Assembly (NCBI RefSeq): GCF_003075525.1
Contig: NZ_QDDR01000001.1
Span: forward strand, 496,001-560,000
Reading direction: 5' to 3'
DNA length: 64,000 bases
Source: Pararhodobacter aggregans
GTDB taxonomy: Bacteria > Pseudomonadota > Alphaproteobacteria > Rhodobacterales > Rhodobacteraceae
Both the position numbers and the translations under genes were made by a program. Under the pieces are notes generated by a model. The model was not told the DNA's origin. It ran no database searches and saw only the letters and a list, made by a program, of their open reading frames with translations. Numbering within the stretch: position 1 is the stretch's first letter; every line of letters begins with the position of its first letter. This document shows, piece by piece, positions 1 to 8,725 of the stretch.

Positions 1-5
1 ACCCC

Positions 6-1586
6 TCAGGCCTGCATCGGCGCCTCGGCCTTGGCGATGTGGAACGCCATCAGCGCCGGGGCGGCGGCGAGGAAATGCCGGGCCTCGGGCGTCCCGGCGA
101 TGCGGCACGACAGCCAGGCCTGCACCGCCACCCAGCCCGCGCGCAGCACGCCATCCGCCATCCAGGCCTGCCGGTTGCGGTCAGGCTCGGTCGCGGCACG
201 GGCGATGAAGGCGGCGAAGCTCTCGACCACGGCCAGCGCCTCCGGGTGGCCCGCGCATTCCGCCCGGGCGCGGGTCAGGAAGACCCCCAGCGCCTTGCCG
301 CCGTCGCCCAGCGTCTGGCGCAGGAAGAAATCCTGCCCCTGCATGCCGGTCGTGCCCTCGTAGATCGCGTAGACGCGGCTGTCGCGCAGCGATTGCTCCA
401 GCGGGTAATCCCGGGTGAAACCCGCGCCGCCCAGTACCAGGATCGACTTCGCCGCCGTGTCGAAGGCCAGTTCCGCGCCGAAATTCTTGATGAGCGGCAG
501 CATCCAGGCGGTGAAGCGCGCCAGATCCTCGTCCCCGGCCGACAGATCCGCCGAACAGGCCGCTTCCAGCAGCGCCAGCCGGTAGAGGTCGATGGCGCTT
601 TTCATCTCGATCAGCTGGCGGCGCACATCCGGGTGGGTGAAGATGGCGACCGGCGGCTCCTTGGGATTGCCGCCCTGGCGGCGGTCCTGCGCGTGCTGGG
701 CCGCAACATCGTAGCATTTCAGCGCCGCCCCCAGCCCCTGACAGGCGACCGACAGCCGCATGTGGCGGATCATCGAGAACATCTGCGGCAGGCCGCGCCC
801 TTCCTCGCCGATGAGGCGCGCGGGCGCGTCCTCGAATTGCAGCGCGCAGGTGGGCGAGCCGTGCAGGCCCATCTTCTCTTCGATGCGCTCGCAGGTGACG
901 CCCGGCCCGCGTTCGACCAGAAACAGCGACAGGCCCCGCGTGCCGGGCGCGTCGCCGGTCCGCGCCAGCAGGCAATGGCCGATGCGCTCCCTCAGGTCAT
1001 GGTCGCCGAAGCTGATCCAGATCTTCTGGCCGCTGACCCGCCAGCTCCCGTCCGGCTGAGGCACCGCCCGGGTGCGGATGCGCCCCACGTCCGAGCCCGC
1101 GCCGGGCTCCGAGATGCAGATCGTGGCCGAGCGTTCGCCCGCCGCCAGTGCCGGCACCCAATCGTCGCGGATCTCGGGCGCGGCCCAGTCGGTCAGCAGC
1201 AGCGCCGCCGAGCGGGTGCTGACCACCGCCATGTTGAAGGCCGGGCAGGCGCGGTCGAACATCGGACCCGAGGCGGCGTAGAGCGCCAGCGGCATCCCCA
1301 TCCCGCCCAGCTCTTCCGAGACCTCAAGCCCCATCCAGCCGCCCTCGGCCAGCGTGTCGAAGGCGGCGTGATAGGCCTCGGGCACCCGGACGCGACCGTC
1401 CTCGAAGCGCGCGCCCTCGCGGTCGGCGGGGATGTCGAGCGGCGCCACGACCTGCTCGGCGACCTTGGCGGCCTCGGTCAGGATCGAATCCAGCGTCGCA
1501 TCGTCCAGCGCGCCCCGGGCGCGGCTCCAGTTCGGGGTGCGCGAAAGGGCGTCGCGCATCGCCTCGGCGTCTTGGCGGTAGGTCAC
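6..1586 (-). CDS. acyl-CoA dehydrogenase of the hydroxycinnamate operon
   Basis: A 526-residue FAD-dependent acyl-CoA dehydrogenase. Family signatures are visible: the flavin-binding stretch ICISEPGAGSDVG near residue 160 and the C-terminal YAIYEGTTGMQGQDF segment with the substrate-binding region. I place the start at a GTG at 1586, whose GTGA overlaps the stop of the upstream TRAP permease; this gives MTYRQDAEAM, an N-terminus normal for the family, and implies translational coupling. It is the last gene of a leftward seven-gene operon with hydratase, amidohydrolase and TRAP genes. Inferred role: dehydrogenation of saturated phenylpropanoyl-CoA (for example dihydroferuloyl-CoA) to the cinnamoyl-CoA level. 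The exact substrate is not shown by the sequence. A DmdC-like (methylmercaptopropionyl-CoA) role was considered and is less likely from context. Confidence 0.85.
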   Translation of the reverse strand: MTYRQDAEAMRDALSRTPNWSRARGALDDATLDSILTEAAKVAEQVVAPLDIPADREGARFEDGRVRVPEAYHAAFDTLAEGGWMGLEVSEELGGMGMPLALYAASGPMFDRACPAFNMAVVSTRSAALLLTDWAAPEIRDDWVPALAAGERSATICISEPGAGSDVGRIRTRAVPQPDGSWRVSGQKIWISFGDHDLRERIGHCLLARTGDAPGTRGLSLFLVERGPGVTCERIEEKMGLHGSPTCALQFEDAPARLIGEEGRGLPQMFSMIRHMRLSVACQGLGAALKCYDVAAQHAQDRRQGGNPKEPPVAIFTHPDVRRQLIEMKSAIDLYRLALLEAACSADLSAGDEDLARFTAWMLPLIKNFGAELAFDTAAKSILVLGGAGFTRDYPLEQSLRDSRVYAIYEGTTGMQGQDFFLRQTLGDGGKALGVFLTRARAECAGHPEALAVVESFAAFIARAATEPDRNRQAWMADGVLRAGWVAVQAWLSCRIAGTPEARHFLAAAPALMAFHIAKAEAPMQA

Positions 1587-2884
1587 ATCAGGCTCGGCAG
1601 GTAGAGGATGAAGGCGGGGAAGGCGATCGACAGGATCACCACGACAAGGTCGGCGCCAAGGAACGGCACCACGCCCTTGAAGATCTGCGTCACCGTGGCG
1701 TATTGGCTGGCCACGTTGCGGATGACGAAGACGTTCATCCCCACCGGGGGCGTGATCATCCCGATCTCGAGCAGTTTCACCAGCAGGACGCCGAACCACA
1801 CCAGGTCGATGCCTTCGGCGCGGAAGATCGGCAGCAGCACCGGCAGCGTCACCATCATGGCGCCGAAGGGCTCCATGAACATGCCGAGGATCAGGTAGAT
1901 CACCACGACCACGGCCATCAGCTGCCAATAGGGCAGGTCGGCCCCGGCGACGAAGTTGGACAGGAAGCCGGACAGGCCGGTGAGGCCCAGGAAGCGGGTG
2001 AACATCGCCGCGCCGACACCGATGATGAACAGCGAGGCCGAGGTCTGCAGCGTCTCGATCATCGAGATGCGGAAGATGCTCCAGGTCAGGCGTTTCGTCA
2101 CCAGACCGATGACCAGCGATCCCAGCGCCCCGACCGCGCCCGCCTCGGTGGCGGTGAAGGTGCCGGTGAAGAGGCCGCCGAAGACGACGCCCATCAGCAG
2201 CAGAACCGGCCAGATGTTGAGCAGCGCCTTCTTCGTGTCCAGCCCCTCGGCATCCAGCGGCCGGGGCGGGGCGATGTCGGGGCGCAGCCAGCAGGTCAAG
2301 AGCACGATCACCGAATACGAGATCGCGGTGACGATGCCGATGGTGATGCCGCCGACGAAGACCTTGGTGATCGAGGTCTCGGCGAAGACGCCGTAGACGA
2401 TCATCAGGATGGACGGCGGGATCAGCGCGCCGATGGTGCCGCCCGCGGCGATGGAGCCCGCGGCGAAGCTGGGCGAATAGCCCGAACGCACCATTTCCGG
2501 GATGGCGATCCGGCCCATGGCGGCGGCGGTGGCCAGGGACGAGCCGCAGACCGCGGCAAAGCCCGAACAGGCGAAGATGGACGAGATGGCGAGCGCGCCG
2601 GGCACCCGGCGCAGCACCGCCTTTGCGGCCTCGAACAGCCCGGCGGTCAGGCCCGCGTGGTAGCTGACGAAACCCATCAGCAGGAACATCGGCACGGCCG
2701 AGAGGGTCCAGTTGGCGATGAACGAGAAGGGCGTGTTCGAGACGATGCCGATGGCGGGCGTCAGCCCCAGCATCCAGGCCACGCCCCCGAACGAGACGCC
2801 GATCAGCCCGATGGCCACCGGCACCCGCAGGGCCAGCAGCACGAAGAGGACGGCGACGCCCATGAAACCGACGGTGATGCTCAT
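1583..2884 (-). CDS. TRAP transporter large permease (DctM family)
   Basis: A 433-residue, very hydrophobic protein with about twelve membrane segments, typical of the DctM large subunit of tripartite ATP-independent periplasmic transporters. Visible family features are the repeated glycine-rich GSSLATAAAMGRIAIPEM block and the C-terminal TPPVGMNVFVI stretch. The start at 2884 (MSITVGFMGVAVLF) overlaps the stop of the small permease by ATGA; upstream in-frame codons encode a charged, non-family extension. With its two partners it should drive sodium- or proton-coupled uptake of an organic acid. The operon context suggests an aromatic acid such as a hydroxycinnamate or phenylpropanoate. Confidence 0.9.
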   Translation of the reverse strand: MSITVGFMGVAVLFVLLALRVPVAIGLIGVSFGGVAWMLGLTPAIGIVSNTPFSFIANWTLSAVPMFLLMGFVSYHAGLTAGLFEAAKAVLRRVPGALAISSIFACSGFAAVCGSSLATAAAMGRIAIPEMVRSGYSPSFAAGSIAAGGTIGALIPPSILMIVYGVFAETSITKVFVGGITIGIVTAISYSVIVLLTCWLRPDIAPPRPLDAEGLDTKKALLNIWPVLLLMGVVFGGLFTGTFTATEAGAVGALGSLVIGLVTKRLTWSIFRISMIETLQTSASLFIIGVGAAMFTRFLGLTGLSGFLSNFVAGADLPYWQLMAVVVVIYLILGMFMEPFGAMMVTLPVLLPIFRAEGIDLVWFGVLLVKLLEIGMITPPVGMNVFVIRNVASQYATVTQIFKGVVPFLGADLVVVILSIAFPAFILYLPSLM

Positions 2885-3375
2885 ACGCGCGGATCCTTGA
2901 GGGGCGAAACGAGACGGATGAAGGTGACCAGCGCGGCGAGGCCGAAGCCCAGCGGCGGGATCCAATAGGCGGGCCAGGTCAGCACGCGGACGTTATTGGC
3001 CATCAGGAAGCTGCCGGTCGCGGAATTGCGGATGGCGACCTGCCAGGTGACATAGGCCAGCACCCCGTAGACGATCATCGAGATCAGCGAGACGATGCGG
3101 TCCGACAGGCGCTTGACGAAGGGGCTCATGAAGCCCTCCAGCACCTCGACCTGCACCATGCCGCCGGATTTCTCGACCCAGGCGAGCGGGATGAAGGCGA
3201 GCGCGACCATGTAATAATTGGTCACCACCTCGAAGGTGGCGGGGATCGGGCGATTGGTGAGGTTGCGCAGGGTGATGTCGGCGGCGACATGCAACATGAG
3301 GGCGATGGTGGCGATCGCTCCCAGCAGCGCGAGCAGCGACAGTGCCGCGTCCTCGATCCGTTCCAGACGGTTCAT
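2881..3375 (-). CDS. TRAP transporter small permease (DctQ family)
   Basis: A 164-residue inner-membrane protein with four predicted hydrophobic segments and the DctQ-type N-terminus (LERIEDAALSLLALLGAIAT). It follows the periplasmic binding protein gene by 75 bases and overlaps the large permease start by four bases, the usual P-Q-M order. It is the structural partner of the large permease. No catalytic residues are expected. Confidence 0.88.
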   Translation of the reverse strand: MNRLERIEDAALSLLALLGAIATIALMLHVAADITLRNLTNRPIPATFEVVTNYYMVALAFIPLAWVEKSGGMVQVEVLEGFMSPFVKRLSDRIVSLISMIVYGVLAYVTWQVAIRNSATGSFLMANNVRVLTWPAYWIPPLGFGLAALVTFIRLVSPLKDPRV

Positions 3376-3450
3376 CGGAAGCTCCGGTTGCCTTGCGGGC
3401 CAAGCAGGACAGGGAACCGCCGGGCCCGGAAGGGGCCCGGCGGTCGGGGA

Positions 3451-4578
3451 TCACTGGCCGTAGGTGGCGTAATCGACGTTCGCCCAGACCGCGTCATAGA
3501 CGCGCTGCGCCATCTGCACCGGGTCGTTGTCGACCTCGATGGCCACGGCTTCCCACTGGGCATAGAGCTCCTGGAAGCGGGCGATGCGCTCGGCGGCATC
3601 GGCGATGCCGAAGCGCTCCTGGGCGATGGTCGCGGCGGTCGCGGCCTCGGTGGCGACGAACTCCTGCACGGCGGCGACGAAGGCGTCATCGGCCTGATAG
3701 AGCTCGATCCCGGCGGCGCGCGCGGCTTCTTCCGCCTCGGCCGGCATGGTGTGGCCCCAGCGGTTGGTGAAGTCGGCGTTGGCGCGGTTCGCGGCCCGGG
3801 CCATGGCGGCGCGGTCCTCGACCGAGAGTTCCGACCAGGTCTGGCCCGAGGTCATGAAGTTCGAGGTCGCCTGATAAAGGCCCAGCGGCAGGAAGGTCAC
3901 GTGACGGATCACGTCGACCAGCCGGAACGAGATCAGGTCGGCGATCGAGGCCATCGAGCCGTCGACCACGCCCTGGCTCACCGCCTCGAAGGTGTCGTTG
4001 ACCGAGATCTGCGCGGGCACGGCGCCGAAATGCTCGGCGAAGCGGGCCCAGGGGCTGCCGCCCGAGCGCAGGCGCAGGCCTTGCAGGTCCTCGACCGAAT
4101 GCACCGGGCGGGTCGAGAGGATCTCGTAGACGTCGGACGCGCCCGAGCCCAGATAGACGAAGCCGAAATCATGCAGCTCCTGCAGGCAGGGCTCGCATTC
4201 GACGATCCACTGGGTCATCGCCGCGGCGGCGGCCTGGCTGTTGCCCGAGGTGAGCGACAGCTCGCCCGCCAGCGACATGTGCGGCAGTTCGGCCGGGAAG
4301 TAGAGGGGCAGGAAGTTGCCGACCTCGGCCACCTGGCTTTGCAGCGCGTCCTTCATCTGGCCGAGGTTCACCACCTCCGGGCCCAGCATCGTCGTGCCGA
4401 GGCGGCCTTCGGATTCCTCGGGCAGGTATTGCGCGAAGTTGGTGTAGAGCACGCCGTTCGCGGGGTGCGCGGGCGGTGCGGCCGGGGCGATGCGAAGGAC
4501 GCGGTCCTGCGCGGCGGCGCTGAAGGCGAGGACCGACGCGGCCAGCGTCAGCCCGGCAAGTTTCGTGAGTTTCATCAT
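3451..4578 (-). CDS. TRAP transporter periplasmic solute-binding protein (DctP family)
   Basis: A 375-residue exported binding protein. The signal peptide is clear: MMKLTK, a hydrophobic core, then AFSAAAQD as the likely cleavage site. The DctP fold is supported by the PVHSVEDLQGLRLRSGG segment and the following VPAQISVNDTFEAVSQGVVDG region, where the carboxylate-binding arginine lies (LRLR). Start 4578 is preceded by a good GGGAGGAG ribosome site; a second ATG directly follows at 4575. A paired Cys-x-x-Cys (ECEPCLQE) is present and might form a disulfide in the periplasm. The ligand is unknown; the operon suggests an aromatic carboxylate. Confidence 0.88.
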   Translation of the reverse strand: MMKLTKLAGLTLAASVLAFSAAAQDRVLRIAPAAPPAHPANGVLYTNFAQYLPEESEGRLGTTMLGPEVVNLGQMKDALQSQVAEVGNFLPLYFPAELPHMSLAGELSLTSGNSQAAAAAMTQWIVECEPCLQELHDFGFVYLGSGASDVYEILSTRPVHSVEDLQGLRLRSGGSPWARFAEHFGAVPAQISVNDTFEAVSQGVVDGSMASIADLISFRLVDVIRHVTFLPLGLYQATSNFMTSGQTWSELSVEDRAAMARAANRANADFTNRWGHTMPAEAEEAARAAGIELYQADDAFVAAVQEFVATEAATAATIAQERFGIADAAERIARFQELYAQWEAVAIEVDNDPVQMAQRVYDAVWANVDYATYGQ

Positions 4579-4606
4579 TGGTCTCCTCCCAAGGACGCCC
4601 GATTGC

Positions 4607-5488
4607 TCAGAGGTTCAGCAACCTCTTCGCGTTTTCTTTCAGGATGAGGGGGCGCACCTCGTCCCGAAAATCGGCTTTCTCGAAATCGGCGAGCCACCGG
4701 TCGGGGGTGATGGCCGGCCAGTCCGATCCGAACAGCATTTTCTTGCGCAACATGGTGTTGGCGTATTGCATCAGGATCGGCGGGAAATACTTCGGCGACC
4801 AGCCCGACAGGTCGATGTAGACATTGGGCTTGTGCGTCGCGACAGACAGCGCTTCCTCCTGCCAGGGGAAGGAGGGATGCGCGAGGATGATCTTCAGGTC
4901 GGGGAAATCGACCGCCACATCGTCCAGATACATCGGGTTCGAGAATTTGAGCCGCATCCCCATGCCGCCCCGCATCCCCGATCCGACGCCGGTCTGCCCG
5001 GTGTGGAAAAGGGCAATGGCGCCCTCGTCCTGGATCGCCTCGTAGAGGTCATAGGCCATGCGGTCGTTGGGGTAGAAGCCTTGCATGGTCGGGTGGAACT
5101 TGAAGCCCTTCACGCCGAAGTCGCGCACCAGCCGCCGCGCCTCGCGCACGCCGACCTTGCCCTTCCAGGGGTCGATCGAGGCGAAGGGGATCAGGATGTC
5201 GTCGTTCTCGGCGCAGATCTGGGCGACTTCCTCGTTGTGATAGCGCCGGAAGCCCGTCTCGCGCTCGGCATCGACCGGAAAGATCACCGCGGCGATGCGG
5301 CGCTCGCGGTAATAGGCGGCGGTATCCTGCACGGTCGGCAGCATGCCCTCGGCGCCGGCCGGGTTCTTGAAATAGGCGGCCATGCCGGACTGGAACTCGT
5401 TATAGCCATCATCCCGGCACGAGTCGCAGGGCTCCTCGGCATGGGTGTGGATGTCGATGGCGATGATATCGTCGAGATTCAGGGGCAT
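4607..5488 (-). CDS. amidohydrolase-family protein, candidate beta-ketoacyl-CoA hydrolase of hydroxycinnamate degradation
   Basis: A 293-residue metal-dependent TIM-barrel hydrolase of the amidohydrolase-2 (ACMSD-like) class. Visible ligands are HTH near the N-terminus (His14, His16), the FHTG histidine, ILAHPS, and the late FGSDWP aspartate. It overlaps the MarR gene by ten bases. In Agrobacterium fabrum and corynebacterial hydroxycinnamate clusters, a protein of this class hydrolyses the 4-hydroxyphenyl-beta-ketoacyl-CoA intermediate to the benzoic acid and acetyl-CoA. I assign that role by context, not by residue-level proof. An aromatic decarboxylase of the same superfamily is the main alternative. 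The CDSC motif shortly after the HTH motif looks like an insertion. Confidence 0.75.
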   Translation of the reverse strand: MPLNLDDIIAIDIHTHAEEPCDSCRDDGYNEFQSGMAAYFKNPAGAEGMLPTVQDTAAYYRERRIAAVIFPVDAERETGFRRYHNEEVAQICAENDDILIPFASIDPWKGKVGVREARRLVRDFGVKGFKFHPTMQGFYPNDRMAYDLYEAIQDEGAIALFHTGQTGVGSGMRGGMGMRLKFSNPMYLDDVAVDFPDLKIILAHPSFPWQEEALSVATHKPNVYIDLSGWSPKYFPPILMQYANTMLRKKMLFGSDWPAITPDRWLADFEKADFRDEVRPLILKENAKRLLNL

Positions 5489-5955
5489 TCGGGATCCTCG
5501 TTGAAGGACAGTTTCTTGAGCAGCGCCAGAAGCGTTGCATTCTCGGCATCGGTCAGCCCGATGCGTTCGGCGCGGTGGACCGACAGGAACCGCGCGTGAT
5601 GCCGGTCGACATGGGCCTGGCCCGCTTGCGTCAGCGCCAGCCGGACCGAGCGGCGGTCCTCGGGCGGGACCGTGCGCTTGAGGTATCCCGCGCGGACCAG
5701 TCGCTGCACCAGCTTGGTCATATGCGCGGGCTTGATGTTCAGCGTCCGGGCCAGCGAGCCCTGTTTCAGCCCGGGGTTCATGCCCACGACCTGAAGCACG
5801 GTGTATTCGCCGGGCCGGACATCGGTCCCGGCGAAATCGCGGAAGAACTGGTCATAGGCCCGGGTCTGGGTCATGCGCAGCATGAAGCCCACCGACTCGT
5901 TCAGCGCGCCCAGCTCGACCGTTTCCTCGTCCGTCAGGGGGAAGGGCGCGTTCAT
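5479..5955 (-). CDS. MarR-family regulator (HcaR/CouR-type, hydroxycinnamoyl-CoA sensor)
   Basis: A 158-residue winged-helix regulator. The helix-turn-helix (GSLARTLNIKPAHMTKLVQRL) and the wing with the family DRR motif (PPEDRRSVRL) are visible. It lies four bases after the hydratase gene, and the start at 5955 is chosen because longer frames run into that gene. MarR repressors of this kind (CouR, HcaR, FerR) sit beside feruloyl/coumaroyl-CoA synthetase genes and are released by the CoA thioester. Likely operators are the repeated sites in the divergent promoter region at 6801-6867. Being inside the operon it probably controls, it would be autoregulated. Confidence 0.85.
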   Translation of the reverse strand: MNAPFPLTDEETVELGALNESVGFMLRMTQTRAYDQFFRDFAGTDVRPGEYTVLQVVGMNPGLKQGSLARTLNIKPAHMTKLVQRLVRAGYLKRTVPPEDRRSVRLALTQAGQAHVDRHHARFLSVHRAERIGLTDAENATLLALLKKLSFNEDPECP

Positions 5956-5959
5956 CGCC

Positions 5960-6733
5960 TCACCCGTTCGGGTTGGTGACCTTGCCTGCCTTTTTCGACA
6001 GGAAGGCATTCAGCCGCGCTTCCGCCTCGGGCGAGGTTGCCGTGAACGAGGCGATGAAACTTTCGACAAACAGACCGTCTTCCGAGCCCATGTCATTGAT
6101 CCGCGGCAGGGCGTGGATGATGGCATAGGTCGAGATTTCGGCATTGGTGGCGGCATGCTTGGCCAGCTCGATGGCCTTGGCCAGCGCCTCGCCCGCATCG
6201 ACCACGTAATTGGCGATGCCCCAGCGTTCGGCGGTGTCGGCATCGACCGAGCGGCCGGTGAGCATCAGGTCGGTCATCCGCGACACGCCCATCAGCCGCG
6301 CCGAGCGCACCGAGGCGCCGCCGCCGACGAAGATCCCGCGCTGCCCCTCGGGCAGGGCGAAGAACGCCGTCCGGTCCGCCACGCGCACATGCACCGACGA
6401 GGCCAGCTCCAGCCCGCCGCCGACCACCGCGCCGTGCAGCGCCGCGAACCACGGCAGCTTGCCGCGCTGGATGCGGGCGAAGACCTCGTGCCAGCGGCGC
6501 GAGCCGTGCACGCCTTCGAACGGGGTCTTCTTGACGTGTTCGGCCAGATCGAGCCCGGCGCAGAAATGCGGGCCATGGCCGTGGATCACCGCGGCTTTGG
6601 CGCGCGCCTCGACCTCGGTGATGACGTCGTTCAGTTCTTCGATGAACGCGTCCGAAATCGCGTTGCGCTTCTGCGGACGATTCAAGCCCACAACGGCGAC
6701 ATCGCCGTTATACTCAAGTGTGAGGTATTCCAT
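5960..6733 (-). CDS. enoyl-CoA hydratase/isomerase (crotonase), probable feruloyl-CoA hydratase
   Basis: A 257-residue crotonase-fold enzyme. The N-terminal LNRPQKRNAIS and the oxyanion-hole segments HFCAGLDLAEH and GAVVGGGLELA are standard. The start at 6733 (MEYLTLEYNGDVAVVGLNRP) fits the family length; the 34 upstream in-frame codons lie in the promoter region. It is the first gene of the leftward operon, divergent from the CoA synthetase. In the beta-oxidative route it hydrates feruloyl- or coumaroyl-CoA to the 3-hydroxy thioester, which the SDR gene product would oxidise. The sequence is not close to the Pseudomonas-type hydratase-lyase (Ech/HCHL) that I remember, and no vanillin dehydrogenase is nearby, so a pure hydratase is favoured. 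Confidence 0.8.
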   Translation of the reverse strand: MEYLTLEYNGDVAVVGLNRPQKRNAISDAFIEELNDVITEVEARAKAAVIHGHGPHFCAGLDLAEHVKKTPFEGVHGSRRWHEVFARIQRGKLPWFAALHGAVVGGGLELASSVHVRVADRTAFFALPEGQRGIFVGGGASVRSARLMGVSRMTDLMLTGRSVDADTAERWGIANYVVDAGEALAKAIELAKHAATNAEISTYAIIHALPRINDMGSEDGLFVESFIASFTATSPEAEARLNAFLSKKAGKVTNPNG

Positions 6734-6800
6734 GTCGTGCCCTGTCGCCCTGACGTGTCTGTGGTGGCGAACCGCTCCCCCCGGGCCGATTCCCGAGGAA

Positions 6801-6867
6801 GTATCCGCGCAAAAAGTATCCGTGTAAACAAACATTCGCTATCCGGGGAAATTGTATCCATGTAAAC
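6801..6867. promoter_or_regulatory. repeated operator-like sites in the divergent hydratase/CoA-synthetase promoter
   Basis: The 156-base gap between the divergent genes holds two copies of GTATCCRTGTAAAC (6816-6829 and 6854-6867), starting 38 bases apart. A partial third copy, GTATCCGCGCAAA, is at 6801-6813. Each is an imperfect dyad. The rightmost copy lies 22 bases before the CoA synthetase ATG, so a bound protein would block the rightward promoter. The adjacent MarR gene is the natural candidate regulator. The local AT-rich composition also stands out from the flanks. Confidence 0.6.
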
Positions 6868-6889
6868 TTTCTCTCGGGAGGAAGGCATC

Positions 6890-8722
6890 ATGACAGAATC
6901 ACCCTTGCGCGCCGTCAGGCTGTGGCAACCGGATATCGACTGGGAGCGCCGGGACGACGGCTCAATCCTGATCTGGCAGAACGGCAAGCTGGGCGCGTAT
7001 CCGCACCGGATCTCGGACCGCATTCATCACTGGGCCGAGCGGACGCCCGAGCGTACCTGGATGGCCGAGCGCGGCGCCTCGGGCGATTGGGAGCGGGTGA
7101 GCTTCGCCGAAATGCTGGCGCGGGTGCGCGCCATCGGTCAGGCGCTGCTCGACATGGGGCTGTCCACCGAGCGGCCGCTCATCATCCTGTCGGCCAATTC
7201 CGTGGCCCATGCGCTGATGGCGCTGGGCGCGCAATATGTCGGCATCCCCTCGGCCGCCATCGCCCCCGCCTATTCGCTGGTGGCGGGCGAGTTCGGCAAG
7301 CTGATCTCGATCCGCGAACAGATCACCCCCGGCGCCGTATTCGTCGAGGATACCGCCCCCTTCGCCCGCGCCGTGGGCGAGGTCTTCGGCGATCTGCCGC
7401 TGCTGGCGGTGCGGGGCGCGGGCGTGACGCTCGACTGGGCCACGCTCAATGCCACCCCGGTAACGCCCGCCGTCGACAAGGCCAATGCCGCGACCGGGCT
7501 CGATACGGTGGCGAAATTCCTCTTCACCTCGGGCACCACGGGCAGCCCCAAGGCGGTCATCACCACGCAACGCATGCTCTGCGCCAATATGGAGCAGGTG
7601 GTCGATTGCTACGCCTTCCTCAAGGACGAGCCGCCGGTGATCCTGGACTGGGCGCCCTGGAACCACGTTGCGGCCGGGAATCTGGTGTTCAACGCGGCGA
7701 TCTGGAACGGCGGCACCTTCTATATCGACGGGGGCCGGCCCACGCCGCAGATGATGCCCGAGACGATCCGCAACCTGCGCGAGGTCGGCACCAACTGGTA
7801 TTTCAACGTGCCCTTCGGCTACGAGATGCTGGTCGAGGCGATGGAGGACGATCCCGACCTCGCCCGCGCCTTCTTCTCGAAGCTGAAGTTCAAGTATTAC
7901 GCCGGCGCCGCCATGGCGAGCCACACCTGGGAGGCGCTGGAGCGTCTGGCCCAGAAGGCCACCGGCGAGCGGATCCAGCTGGGCACCGGGCTCGGATCGA
8001 CCGAAACCGCGCCCTTCGCGCTTTTCAACACCGATCCCGATGCGGCCCCCGGCAATCTGGGCGTGCCCGCCAAGGAGATCTTGCTGAAACTGGTCCCGAC
8101 CGAGGGCAAATGGGAGGCCCGCGTCAAGGGCCCGAACGTGACTCCCGGCTATTGGCGCAATCCCAGGCTGACGGCCGAGGCCTTCGATGACGAAGGCTTC
8201 TATTGCCTCGGCGACGCGCTGCGTTTCGCTGATCCCGAGGATCCCTCGAAGGGCTTCTTCTTCGACGGCCGCGTGGCCGAGAACTTCAAACTCTCGACCG
8301 GGACCTGGGTCGGCGTCGGTGCGCTGCGCGCCAAGCTGACCGACGCGCTGGGCGGCTATGCCCGGGACGCGGTGATCGTCGGCGAGGGCGAGGATTGGCT
8401 GGGCGCGCTGCTGGTGCCCTTCCGCCCCGCCATCGAAAAGCTGGTGCCGGGCGGCGAGGCGATGGCGGATGCCGATCTCTTCACCCATCCGACGCTCAGC
8501 GCCGAACTGGCCAAGCGGCTCGCGGCCTATAACGCCACCGCCACCGGCTCGTCCCTGCGCGTGCCGCGGGTCATGATGATGGTCGATCCCCTCAGCATCG
8601 ACCGGGGCGAGGTGACGGACAAGGGCTCGGTCAACCAGCGCGCCGTGCGGGCGCATCGGGGTGATCTGGTGGCGGCGATCTACGCGGGCGATGCGCGGGT
8701 GATCGAAAGCGGAAAGGCATAA
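6890..8722 (+). CDS. fcs: feruloyl/p-coumaroyl-CoA synthetase
   Basis: A 610-residue adenylate-forming CoA ligase. The AMP-binding P-loop-like motif TSGTTGSPK is at residues 213-221. The length and the N-terminal lead (RLWQPDIDWERRDDGSILIWQNGKLGAYP) match feruloyl-CoA synthase-type ligases rather than short 4-coumarate ligases. The ATG at 6890 follows a strong GGGAGG site. It activates the hydroxycinnamic acid with ATP and CoA, the committed step. It is co-transcribed with the SDR gene three bases downstream and divergent from the hydratase-MarR-amidohydrolase-TRAP operon. The TGTAAAC repeats just upstream probably mediate induction. Substrate preference between ferulate, coumarate and caffeate cannot be read from the sequence. 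Confidence 0.85.
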   Translation: MTESPLRAVRLWQPDIDWERRDDGSILIWQNGKLGAYPHRISDRIHHWAERTPERTWMAERGASGDWERVSFAEMLARVRAIGQALLDMGLSTERPLIILSANSVAHALMALGAQYVGIPSAAIAPAYSLVAGEFGKLISIREQITPGAVFVEDTAPFARAVGEVFGDLPLLAVRGAGVTLDWATLNATPVTPAVDKANAATGLDTVAKFLFTSGTTGSPKAVITTQRMLCANMEQVVDCYAFLKDEPPVILDWAPWNHVAAGNLVFNAAIWNGGTFYIDGGRPTPQMMPETIRNLREVGTNWYFNVPFGYEMLVEAMEDDPDLARAFFSKLKFKYYAGAAMASHTWEALERLAQKATGERIQLGTGLGSTETAPFALFNTDPDAAPGNLGVPAKEILLKLVPTEGKWEARVKGPNVTPGYWRNPRLTAEAFDDEGFYCLGDALRFADPEDPSKGFFFDGRVAENFKLSTGTWVGVGALRAKLTDALGGYARDAVIVGEGEDWLGALLVPFRPAIEKLVPGGEAMADADLFTHPTLSAELAKRLAAYNATATGSSLRVPRVMMMVDPLSIDRGEVTDKGSVNQRAVRAHRGDLVAAIYAGDARVIESGKA

Positions 8723-8725
8723 GCG

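Noticed and set aside
5960-6733. Feruloyl-CoA hydratase-lyase (vanillin-forming Ech/HCHL)
   Set aside because: The sequence does not resemble the Pseudomonas type that I remember, no vanillin dehydrogenase is nearby, and an SDR plus amidohydrolase favour the beta-oxidative route. Not excluded experimentally.
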